From: Fulvia fulva
Taxonomy: Eukaryota > Ascomycota > Dothideomycetes > Mycosphaerellales > Mycosphaerellaceae
Direction: 5' to 3'
NCBI RefSeq assembly: GCF_020509005.1
Contig: NC_063020.1
Coordinates: forward strand, 3,286,001 to 3,350,000
Length of the DNA stretch: 64,000 nucleotides
A program made the position numbers and the translations under genes. This document shows positions 21,157 through 30,752 of this stretch, one piece after another. The notes under the pieces are model-generated. The model saw only the letters and a program-made list of their open reading frames with translations. It was not told where the DNA came from and searched no databases. Within the stretch, counting starts at the first letter, position 1. Each line of letters begins with the position of its first letter.

Positions 21157-22188
21157 CTACGCTGTCTCCTCACCATTACTTTCACCTGTCTTCAGCCCAA
21201 GACACCCTGCCACAATCGAGCGAAAAGCCGCCTGATACTCACTATGAACACGCTCCGCCTCCGAGCACAAACAGCCACATGGCCACCGCTCAAGGACCAC
21301 CTCTCTCCCGTGCGACGGAGGGATCCATTCCGCACATTGAATATCGAGACTCTTGCAATATACTTCAAACGCGTCCCTCAGCCGCGGACATTCCGCACAT
21401 TCCCCCAAGTGTAGGTCCACGACGCTGAGAATATCCGCGTTCAGCTTGAGCGACTCGAATGATGAGTGCAAAGATTGTAGCATTCCCTTGCACTGTTTCG
21501 CGAGTACTTTCATGTGCACGGCTCTGGGAGACCCTCCGTCTTTTCGCTGGAGACAGATGGCGAAGTGGCTGATGCGAAGCCTCTTTAGACGTTTGGCGAC
21601 GGTACCGAGAGTGTCGAAAGTCTCCCTGGCGTAAACGCTGCGGTACTTACCGTTCTGAGAGATTGATAACTACATTCATGTCAGTGGGCAACAGAGACTT
21701 TGCGAGTTCGACAATCTGGACGCGGTCTGTACCTCAATATGTTGGAACCATTGAGCTCGGTCACCGAGGAGTTCTATAAATTCTCGGAGGCAAAAAAGGT
21801 CCGCGAATTTAAAGCGATTGCTGCCGTATAGGACTTTGGTCGCTTCAGCATTGATTTGTTTGTTGACTAAAAGGAGTGCAGTAGGCGAAGGTGGCGCTGG
21901 AACCCATCCACGACTTCGTCGGTCCCAGATAACACCGCGATGGTGCTTGTCACGCCGATGGCCGGGGCGGACAAACTCCATTTTGTATACGCCCTGAAGA
22001 TGCATCAGTCAGCTCGTCGAGCTGGACGCTCACACCACAGCTAAACGTACCGGCGAGATCGTGCGGTTGATGTAAAGTATGGAGATCGTGTCTTGCTCTT
22101 TCAGCACATATTCGTAAATCCTGAGGCGCAACTCTGCTGGTAGGTCCAGTATGCGGAATTTCTGCTGTTCCTTATGTGCGTCGGCCAT
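21157..22188 (-). CDS. 2EXR/F-box-like protein, three exons
   Basis: Exons 22188-22051, 21993-21733 and 21669-21157; introns of 57 nt (GTACGT...TCAG) and 63 nt (GTACAG...GTAG). All joins keep phase and give 303 aa. The start MADAHKEQQKFRILDLPAELRLRIYEYVLKE carries the LPxELRxxIYE signature. Exon 2 contains ALLLVNKQINAEATKVLYGSNRFKF, the usual second block of this fungal family, in which a recognised small domain sits before a variable body. Exon 3 is Cys-rich near the end (HLGECAECPRLRDAF, then WPCGCLCSEAERVHSEY). No enzyme motif is visible. It is not closely related to the 10.9-14.4 kb array. Confidence 0.8.
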
Positions 22189-22502
22189 GGTAATGAAGTG
22201 ATAAGAATCGCTGGTGAAGTACTCTCAACTTGAACCACTTGTTTGCTGATGTCTAGGAGCAGGGAACGCAGCAGGCTGGGACGAAAGCCCGACTCTCACC
22301 ACGACCTTTTGCTTCAAGGTAGGAGCAGTGCCTCGTTGGGAAGGTGGCCCCTCACCGGAGTGATTGATGATACTGACGGTCAAGGAAGGGGCCTCCAGAA
22401 ACATCTGCTGGACATGGCAAGATCTCATGTCTTGGCCGCATCTACAAGGGAGCAACGATCAGTAAATCTCAACAGCGACAGCGCGCAGGGGCATCACGAT
22501 GA
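22189..22502. other. Intergenic 314 bp
   Basis: Promoter of the 2EXR-like gene and 3' flank of the DUF1917 gene, both on the minus strand. Nothing else seen. Confidence 0.5.
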
Positions 22503-23588
22503 CTAAGAGATATCATCCCCTTCAACGAGATCATAGAACTCATCCATCTTCCTATTTCTCTTCTTCAAACGTGCGACCGATCCATCCTTCAGCGCCTTGA
22601 CCTCGTTCTGCAGCAGCTCCTTGCTCGAGTACAGGCTTGCTTTCAGCTTGTAAGGATTGCTGGACGTGATGCCAAGGTAAGTGTATGCATCACATTTGTA
22701 GTGTATTGGCCTGCCGTTGCGGGCGACCAGTCCGAGATCGTTGAGCTCGTTGAGGACTCGTCGAACGTCGTCGGTGTCAGAAAAGTCGTAGGTGTAGACA
22801 CAAATGAGAGTGCTCGGCTCGTCGTCGTCGTAAGTTCCTACCTTCGATGTCGGCCCAAGCTTGCCTTCTGAGGTGGCGATCGCGATAGTACGCCAGTAGT
22901 CTGGTAAGTCTTGTTTAGACGGGAAGAACATCCACTTGCCGTAGGTGACACTGCTTTCGACAGCCAGCTTCAGAAGGTCAATCTCGAGCTGATCACGATA
23001 TGGTCCCATCTTTCGAGTAATCGTGCCTTCCTCTTTACCAGGGGTTTGACGTTCGATAGCAGCACGCTGTACACTGCAGGCTTCAAGCAAATCAAACGCT
23101 TCGCCACCCATGGAGAAGGGTGTCATGTTCGCAGGGTCACGATTCGCCTTGGCTTGTTTGTAAGGTACTTTTGCGCTGTGAACCCACAGCCAAGGACCGA
23201 CTCTGGCGGTGGCTGGATCAGCGACGGGCACTCGACGAAGCAATGCATCGATGGTCTCGTTTGATCGCCACTCATCCTCTCTGTCAGTGGCGCGGTCGAC
23301 ACTGACGAAGTCAGGTGTGCGTTCACCTGCAACAGTCCTAGCGCCTTCCTGTTTGGGACGGTCCAAGCTCTTCTTGTGCGTTTTGTCGAGACTCTGCAGC
23401 TGAGGTCGAGACTTCAAGAAGCTGAGAACATCTTGTTGACTGGGTGGCTCACACTTTGGCTCCGGAGGTGACGAGACAGGCACGGCAGGTTTCTCCCTAG
23501 GCTCAACCGACTTGATCTTTTTGAAGGCCGATGGATGAATTGGAGGCTCAAAGCAACGCTTCAGAGGGCGGCTGGCATTCTTCTCCAT
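22503..23588 (-). CDS. DUF1917 (Bles03-like) protein
   Basis: Single exon of 361 aa from ATG 23588 (MEKNASRPLKRCFEPP). The N-terminal 110 residues are basic and Pro-rich and look disordered. The rest fits the DUF1917/Bles03 fold, related to eIF4E-like proteins: GPWLWVHS, then VTYGKWMFFPSKQDLPDYW, ATSEGKLGPTSKVG, TLICVYTYDFSDTDDVRRVL and HYKCDAYTYLGITSSNPY, which together mark the family. Molecular function is uncharacterised. It is divergent from PRI1 across 635 bp. Confidence 0.8.
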   Translation of the reverse strand: MEKNASRPLKRCFEPPIHPSAFKKIKSVEPREKPAVPVSSPPEPKCEPPSQQDVLSFLKSRPQLQSLDKTHKKSLDRPKQEGARTVAGERTPDFVSVDRATDREDEWRSNETIDALLRRVPVADPATARVGPWLWVHSAKVPYKQAKANRDPANMTPFSMGGEAFDLLEACSVQRAAIERQTPGKEEGTITRKMGPYRDQLEIDLLKLAVESSVTYGKWMFFPSKQDLPDYWRTIAIATSEGKLGPTSKVGTYDDDEPSTLICVYTYDFSDTDDVRRVLNELNDLGLVARNGRPIHYKCDAYTYLGITSSNPYKLKASLYSSKELLQNEVKALKDGSVARLKKRNRKMDEFYDLVEGDDIS

Positions 23589-23928
23589 CTTCTGTCGAAC
23601 TCCCTTGTCGCCTGCAGAACTCTTTTAGCAAAGGTCTCGTGTAGCGTTCTGATGCACTGTACCGTAGAAGTCACTGTCGTCTGAAATGTGGCCATCGCCG
23701 TCAACGAATTGGTCCGCTGCCATGCTGACCACCATCAGCAGGCGAAGGACAGCCGGTCGGTGATCTCTGGATCTTTCACATATCGATGTTGAATGTTAAA
23801 CAGGTACGAGTTGCGCAGCAGTGGAAGACGGCGGATCACACAAAAGACGAAGAAGGACCCAATGGGATAGCGTGCATCTACATACAGTATCGCCGGTGTT
23901 GGTGTAGGTAGATGCTAGGTGTCCGGAT

Positions 23929-23954
23929 GTTTGCCAGCCTATAGGCTGGCAAAC
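23929..23954. repeat. 26-bp perfect palindrome
   Basis: The left arm GTTTGCCAGCCTA is followed with no spacer by its exact reverse complement. It could be a dimeric factor site or a cruciform-forming element. It lies 5 bp from the E-box dyad. Confidence 0.85.
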
Positions 23955-23958
23955 CCTA

Positions 23959-23981
23959 GTCACGTGATCTAATCACATGAC
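23959..23981. promoter_or_regulatory. E-box dyad with TCACGTGA core
   Basis: GTCACGTGAT at 23959-23968 is followed, 3 bp on, by ATCACATGAC at 23972-23981, its reverse complement with one mismatch. CACGTG is the core of Cbf1/Pho4/SREBP-type bHLH factors. Likely regulatory; the factor is unknown. Confidence 0.5.
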
Positions 23982-24109
23982 ACACCCACACCTACATGCT
24001 TGTCCTGCGGCCTGTATGTTCTCAACATTGAAGGTAAAAAGAAAGTCCGTCTTGGATCCCGGTTCAATGGCTTCGTCTGTGTGCTATAGACTTTCACGCT
24101 AGCAGGGAT

Positions 24110-24115
24110 ACGCGT
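24110..24115. promoter_or_regulatory. MCB-type ACGCGT upstream of PRI1
   Basis: Perfect MCB core 108 bp before the PRI1 ATG. Replication genes are the classical MBF targets in yeasts, which makes this placement plausible; it is unproven here. Confidence 0.45.
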
Positions 24116-24223
24116 CCACCTTCGCGAACGCGCCTGCTTCGTGTGTCTACACATTCGCATACTGGTAAGAACAACTTCAAAGCACTATCTCAACACTGTA
24201 CAATACACGATTCAGTAAATATC

Positions 24224-25735
24224 ATGCCTCACGCAGTCTCGCCCGAGCGCGAACCAAACGCGACACCAGAAGATGCAACACTTCCAGACGCGCCAGCATA
24301 CAACGGCGAGGAAAAGGAAAACGAAGATGTCGACATGGCCGATTCTCCCAAGGCCAATGCACCGCAGACTACAAAAGGCCTTGACGACATGTTCGACGAC
24401 GATGATGATGACGACGAGTTCTCCTCTAGCGCCGCGACACGACCCGAAGACAGCTCCCAACCACAACCGCAAGCACCTTCAGCGAAACGGCCAGTTGTCG
24501 AGGAAGAGACCCTCAGACAATTCTACCAACGATTATGTCCCTTCCGACAACTCTTCCAATGGCTCAATCACTCAGCAACACCACAGCCAGACTTCCAGAA
24601 TCGCGAATTCTCCTTCTGGCTGCCAGGAAACCGCGTCATTCGATACCTGTCCTTCCCCTCTGCAGATCTGCTGAGGAAACAAGTAGTCCAGATGTGCCCG
24701 GAGCGTTTCGAAATTGGACCGCAATACACCATAAATCCGAAAGACCGCAAGACGCTGAAGAAGGCATCGGCGTTCCGGCCTGTCATGAAAGAGCTCGTCT
24801 TCGATATCGATATGACAGATTATGATCCGATCCGAACATGTTGTCAGGGAACTAAGATCTGTAACAAATGCTGGCAGTTCATCGTTATGGCGATCAAGGT
24901 GGTTGACACAGCATTGCGGGAGGACTTTGGCTTCCAGCACATCATGTGGGTCTACTCGGGACGAAGAGGTGCACACGCGTGGATCAGTGACAAGAGAGCG
25001 CGAGAGATGGACGATAGCAAGAGAAAAGCCATTGCAAACTATCTCGAAGTGCTTCGCGGCAATGAGAACGGCAAGAGAATGGGTCTGCGCAGACCACTAC
25101 ACCCGCATGTCGACAGAAGCTTGAAGCTCTTGACGCCATACTTCCAAAACGACGTACTCGCGGAGCAGGACCCCTGGCAATCAGCTGAGCAAGCCGAGAA
25201 GCTACTGAACCTCATCCCAGACAAGTCACTGGCAGACGCCTTGAAGAAAAAATGGGACGTCTCAGCAGACCGTACCTCAAGCCAAAAGTGGGCAGACATC
25301 GACGCATTAGCAGAAGCCGGCAGCCTCTCAACCCTAAACCCCCGACAACTAGTCGATGTCAAGCAAGACATCCGCCTGGAATACACCTACCCCCGCCTCG
25401 ACGCCGAAGTCTCCAAGAAGCTCAATCATTTGCTCAAGTCGCCCTTCGTGGTACATCCTGGTACAGGACGAGTCTGTGTACCCATCGACATTCGAAGACT
25501 AGAAGATTTCGACCCTTTTGAAGTTCCGACTGTCACACAGCTGCTTGACGAGATCGATCAATGGGAGACGAAGCAGGGCGCTGGGATGAGTGATGAGGAT
25601 AAAGCTAAGGTCCAGGATTGGCAGAAGACGAGCTTGAAGCCTTATGTGGAGTATTTTAGGGGACATGTTGCTGCTCTGTTGAAAGAGGAGAGTAGAGGGA
25701 AGCGGGAGCGGGAAGATGATGGGATGGAGTTCTGA
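24224..25735 (+). CDS. pri1: DNA primase small (catalytic) subunit PRI1
   Basis: Single exon, 503 aa from ATG 24224 (MPHAVSPERE). The first 95 residues are acidic and disordered, with a run of eight Asp. Core motifs: FYQRLCPFRQLFQWLNHS, REFSFWLPGNRVIRYLSF and the catalytic aspartates in VFDIDMTDYD (D194, D196). Directly after comes a Cys-rich zinc element, CCQGTKICNKCW (about 206-216), then VYSGRRGAHAWISDKRA. It makes the RNA primers for DNA polymerase alpha, as partner of PRI2. It is convergent with the helicase gene, with only 81 bp between the stop codons. The promoter carries ACGCGT. Confidence 0.95.
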   Translation: MPHAVSPEREPNATPEDATLPDAPAYNGEEKENEDVDMADSPKANAPQTTKGLDDMFDDDDDDDEFSSSAATRPEDSSQPQPQAPSAKRPVVEEETLRQFYQRLCPFRQLFQWLNHSATPQPDFQNREFSFWLPGNRVIRYLSFPSADLLRKQVVQMCPERFEIGPQYTINPKDRKTLKKASAFRPVMKELVFDIDMTDYDPIRTCCQGTKICNKCWQFIVMAIKVVDTALREDFGFQHIMWVYSGRRGAHAWISDKRAREMDDSKRKAIANYLEVLRGNENGKRMGLRRPLHPHVDRSLKLLTPYFQNDVLAEQDPWQSAEQAEKLLNLIPDKSLADALKKKWDVSADRTSSQKWADIDALAEAGSLSTLNPRQLVDVKQDIRLEYTYPRLDAEVSKKLNHLLKSPFVVHPGTGRVCVPIDIRRLEDFDPFEVPTVTQLLDEIDQWETKQGAGMSDEDKAKVQDWQKTSLKPYVEYFRGHVAALLKEESRGKREREDDGMEF

Positions 25736-25816
25736 GCGCTTTTGATACAAGTTCTGGCGTACTGTCCATATGATGAACGACAACTTCCATGCATCTGTCG
25801 AGCAACATCCTCATTC

Positions 25817-28800
25817 CTACCGCATCTGCCCAAGTGGCTTCTCATGCACCCTCTTCTGCCTCTCAAACATCCTCTCCAAAACCTCCATCCACCTTCTCGG
25901 CCGATCTCCAAGCTCCCGTCCAGGGTTCTTGAACAGCTTCGCCACCACTTCCCTCAACTTCATCCTCAGAGTCTTCAACACAATCATCGTCCTCCAATCC
26001 TTCACCTTGAACCGTAACCTGTTGCCATCAACAATGATTACCCCAGCGTACATGTGAAACACTGCATCGCCGCACATCAGCAGCAAGGGGATCTCGGAGA
26101 CTGGAGATGTTTCTTGCGCATTGGTGAAGCGCGAGGAACTCTGCATGATGCTGTAGAAGGAGAGGTATTTCACGTCCGGTGCGAGGTTGGTTTTGTTGAC
26201 GGAGGTAGGGTGCAGACCGAGGGACTGGTTGTTGGCCACATTTCGCCATCCTTTGCCGTCTTGCTTGATGACTTTGGGGTAGAAAGACCACGCCACGACG
26301 GAGTTGGCGATGGTGTCGTTTTCTTCTGCCGCGGTGTGTTTAGCAGGCAAGGCGACGAAGTTTCTGTGGCGTTGGTTGTAGCGCATCTTGGAGAGGGCTG
26401 CTTTCTCGTCGGCGCCGAGGTGGACGAAGCCGGCGTCTTGGAGGGAGCTGAGGAGCTGTGCTTTGAGGTCTTCAATGTTGCCGAGGTTTTGGGGACTGAG
26501 GAAGTTCTTGTTGCAGAATTGCCATTCGGACATGCCTTGGGTTGTGCAGATCTTGCGCCAAGCGCTGTAGGCGTTGTAGACTGTCAGGAGGTCTGAGTCG
26601 CCGCGCTTGAAGCCGAGTCGAACTGTGTCGGCTTGCTTCTTGGCATGCATGGGGCTCAGAAAGGGGGACTTGGAGGAGAGCGTGGCGGCCACGGTCAAAG
26701 CGAAGTCGAGGCACCCAAAGTTGCTTCCCAGCAAGATCAGCTTGCCTAGCTGAGCGTCCAGTGGCAGCTTTGCTAGCTGTGTACCGAGAGATGTGAGCTC
26801 TTCTCGCTCTGTCAACGCGCCGACCTCCACCAAAGCGTCGATGGCTCTTCTGATGTTCCTGCTCGAAGGCGGATCCAGAGCCTGAGCTAAGGCTTCCTCG
26901 ATGCCACCAAGCTTACAGATCTTGACTCTCATTACCAAGTCTTGTAGTGATAGGCGAAGCATCTCTGGAGTCTGCTGTTCGACCATGAGCTGATCGTGGC
27001 GATGCTTGGTGAACAAGTGGAAGCAGATTCCTTGCTGAACACGACCAGCTCGACCTCGACGCTGCTTCGCGTTCGCTCGCGCGACGAAACTCTGGATCAG
27101 TCTAGACATCTGCCGTCGTTCATCGAAGCGCATCTCCTTGTGTTTGCCAGTGTCTATAACGCAGGTCACGTCTGGGATTGTGATTCCAGTCTCGGCAATG
27201 TTCGTGGCCATGACAATTTTGCGCATGCCTTGAGGTGGGATATCAAACGCAGCTTGCTGGTCCTCGCTGGAGAAGGTCGAATGAAGTGGATGTAGGCGCC
27301 ATCCTTTCTGAAACTTTGGGTGTCCCGCAAGCAAGTCGTTCAGTTGGCGGATCTCCGCAATACCTGGCAAGAAGACCAGTACTGCTTTGCTGAAATCACG
27401 GTACTGAGGCTGATACGCAATCTTCTCTAGCAGCTTGACGATGAGACTGTAGTCGATACGGTACTCATCATAGTTGGCGAGCGTGTTGAGCGTCTTCTTG
27501 CTGTATCCTTGAAGCTGCTGTTGGCCGGCGCCTTTCTGCTGTGCCTCATCGTCCGCGTCATCTTCGTCAACGGCATTTGTTGAGGCGTCCTCGTTGGTAT
27601 GGCCAGTGAGCTCGATGGCATCTTCCAGGAACTTGGCTTCCACAGGAAACGTCCTTCCGGGTACGTTGATGATAGGAGCGCCATGTAGATAGTTCGAGAA
27701 CTTCTGTGCATCCACGGTTGCGCTCATGAGCACTACTCTCAGGCCTGGGCGCTTGATCATAAGCGACTGAAGGATGATGAGCAAAAAGTCAGTGTCTATA
27801 CTGCGCTCGTGTACTTCGTCGATCACGAGATGGGTGATCTCATCCAAGCCATCGGATCGTTCTAGCATACGCAGGACGATACCTGTAGTGGCATAGACCA
27901 AACGTGTGTTTGCGGTAGTGTGAGACTCCAGTCGGATGGCATAACCCACAAGCGACCGTGCAGTTCCAACGTCGCCCTTATGCTCGCCCATCTCCTCGCT
28001 TACTCTCTGTGCAAGAGAGATGGCCGAAATACGACGAGGCTCTGTGCAGTAGATTTTGCAAGGCCTACCGTGTGACAGCTCGTGTTCCAGTATGAATGCA
28101 GGCAGCTGCGTGGACTTGCCGCAGCCAGTCTCTCCGCAAAGGATGGTGACCTGATTCCGCTGGATGGTATCGAGAGCCACAGCTCGGAAGTGAAACATGG
28201 GCAAGTTCATGCGAGCGAGGAGCATGCGCTGGTAGTTAGGGGTCGCAGTCTTGTGGTACCACATCATCTGAAGCTCCTCTGAGATCTCTGGCGATCCGGG
28301 CTTTGGTGTACCAATGCGTAACACCGGCGTTGCAGCGCCACTGGCTCCCTCCAAACGTCGGCGACTGCTGGCATTGAAGACGACCTCATCATCGTCATCG
28401 TCATCTGAGCCTTTGTTGTTCTCCACCAGCTCGCGTACTTCTTTCACGACGCTGCCGTCTACAGCCAGCACATGCTCCTGCTTTGCACGAGCGAACTCGT
28501 CCCAGAGGTTACGGAACGTTGGTGGCAGTCGAAGATGTGCCTTCTCTTCTTTCGGTGAGCCGGAGAATATCAAGAATAGCGCGGCTGTAGCGACAAAGGC
28601 TTCGCTCTGAGTAATGTCAGGCGTAGCGATTTGTGTGGCAGTAATGACCAAGACATTGCCCGCTTTATGCTTGACCTCGACAGCAGGCATGAATGCACAC
28701 TCGAACGCGTCTTGCTCCTTTGTCCAATGTATCGTGACAGTATGCCTACAAGCATATGTCGTCTGCGAAACCATCTTGTACACTACTTTGCTTCTCGCAT

Positions 28801-30376
28801 CTCGAGCCTTGCATGCCTCCTCGAGGACCCGCTTAGGGTTCATGCCAGTAAGTCGACCGAAGTCTCTGATCGTAACACCATGGCCATCAGCATCGCCAGT
28901 AGGATCCTCGCCTGGCTGTTGGACACTAGGCAGCGCGTCGAACATGCCGCTGAGCATATCGCCATCTTCGCCAGCTTCTGCAAGGAGTTCTTGGCCAAGT
29001 CTTTCAGCTTCATCGTTGACGTCATTATCTGGTGCTTCAGTTTGTGTAACTTCGTCATCCTTCGATTTGTTCGTCTCATGTAACTGCAGCCTTTTCCTCT
29101 CGGCTGCATCACGCATCAATTCGATCTTTTGCCCGGCCCAGTGAGCATCAGCTTGTCGCTTGTCGAACAAGACATCGGACTCTATCCGCTGCAGCTTCTG
29201 TTCGAGTTTGCGTGTACCATCGCTTCTCGACGCCTTGGCGGGTGTCGCTGCTGGTTTGGAGGACTTGGTCTTTCGAGTGTGTCCAGATTCAGATTCTGGA
29301 CTGAGCTGATAGAGTTTAACCCTCGTCCGCAGGTATACAGATAGCAGTTCATCGGGCTCCAGATCACTCTCAACATCGCTGACATCTATGCTCTCCTGTT
29401 CTGGAGATGATGCATCCTCCTTACCACCACGGGAGACAGGCGAGTCATGTTTCTTCTTCGAGTCATCATTAGATGAAGCAGAGTCGACCTGCAGACAGGT
29501 TAGCGTCAGCGGCCAGGGTACTCAAGGAGCAGAATTGTCGGTTCAGTATAAGGGGAAGTAGCATGGAAGACCAATTGGCGCCGTCACGCTCAACAAACAT
29601 GCTTGGAGCTTTCCAGCACCGGACCATACACTCACCTCATCGTCTACGAGCTCCACAGCGGCATTTAGCGACTTCGGCTTCTGAAAATCATAGTCTAGAA
29701 GCTCGTCTGGCTCGCAGTGTAGCGATAACCACTCGAAGCACTCCTCGATCCCCCAGCCGTAATTCGATGCATTCTCAGCCGGCGGATTGCTTACAAGCCA
29801 GCCAAGAAGTTCGTTGACTCGAGCCAAAGGAAGATCAAGATCTAGGAGAGTTGACCTCAATTGCCAAACCTTTGCTATGAGATCGTCCCCTACAGGCAGC
29901 TTGTTCTTCTTGACAGAGTCAGAATCTCGCCGAAGATCATCCAGGGTCAAGTCCAGAATGTGCTGCATCAACTCTTCTGGCAGCCAGTCCTTGACGGACA
30001 GATACTCTGCCTGACCACGTAGCAACCGCTTGTCGGTCTGAAGGCGGGTGCCTTGACGTGTCGTTTCCTTCTTGACTTTGGGTCCATGTTTGTCGACAAA
30101 TTGCTGGAGCTCTGATGCTTCCAGTTGTGCCTCCAGTTCCTCTGGGCTGAGCTCGTGGAGATGTCGTGATTCGGTCTTTGCACTTGAGGCAGGCGCTTCA
30201 ACTGAAGTTGCAGGCGTTGAGGTTTTGTCTGCAGGTGTGACTGCTCCGGATGTCTTGGTGCTGGTCTCCTCAGAAGCCGTCTCTGGCTTCGGCTTCGACG
30301 CAACAGATGTGGTGGCAAAGCCTCTGGCTGGATTTGCTGCGGGCTTGGTCTTCTTTTTCTTGCTACCCGCCGGCAT
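25817..30376 (-). CDS. DHX29-like DEAH-box RNA helicase
   Basis: Two exons, 30376-29636 and 29488-25817, with a 147-nt intron 29489-29635 (GTGAGT...CTGCAG, branch GCTGACGCTAAC). The protein is 1470 aa. Start MPAGSKKKKTKPAANPARG. The N-terminal region has the DHX29-type helical block (VKDWLPEELMQHILDLTLDDLRR and GWGIEECFEWLSLHC). The helicase core has Walker A GETGCGKSTQ, motif II DEVH, SAT (VLMSATVDA), NIAETGITIPDV and QRRGRAGRV, then the HA2/ratchet and OB-fold (YLSFYSIMQSS). Mammalian DHX29 and yeast YLR419W share this build; DHX29 helps 43S complexes scan structured leaders. It shares a 376-bp divergent promoter with GCN1. Confidence 0.92.
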
Positions 30377-30752
30377 GGCGCGCCCTCTGTACAGTGATGT
30401 AACAGAGAAGGCGGATGTGTTGGTCGGGGTGAGAACACGAAGCATGTCAACACGCGAGCTGGTGGTGTGACGTGTGTTGGTGGGATGGATGATCGGGGTC
30501 CATCAAATCTTGGCAAGAGACCATCAAATCCTCCTCAAGTCTTCGCAGCTCAAAGCAGACACCGTCCTTCACTGCTGTGTTTTTGTTGTTTTGCTTTGCA
30601 TTCTGCATCCTGCGCATGACCTTTCCTGCGCATATGAACGGCTGACAGATAGAACCTAACGGCCACTACTTGATGTTGGCGAAGACGCGACCTGTGCTAC
30701 GAGCACCAGCTTGAAGTTGTGTCACGAAGACAGACACTACATACAGGAGAAG
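30377..30752. promoter_or_regulatory. Bidirectional promoter of DHX29-like gene and GCN1
   Basis: 376 bp between the two start codons. It contains CCATCAAATC twice in direct orientation, at 30500-30509 and 30521-30530, 21 bp apart (two helical turns). Confidence 0.6.

Larger units (their letters stand above)
23589..24223. promoter_or_regulatory. Shared promoter region of DUF1917 gene and PRI1
   Basis: A 635-bp divergent interval. It holds a 26-bp perfect palindrome (23929-23954), an E-box dyad (23959-23981) and an ACGCGT (24110-24115), each listed separately. Confidence 0.6.
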
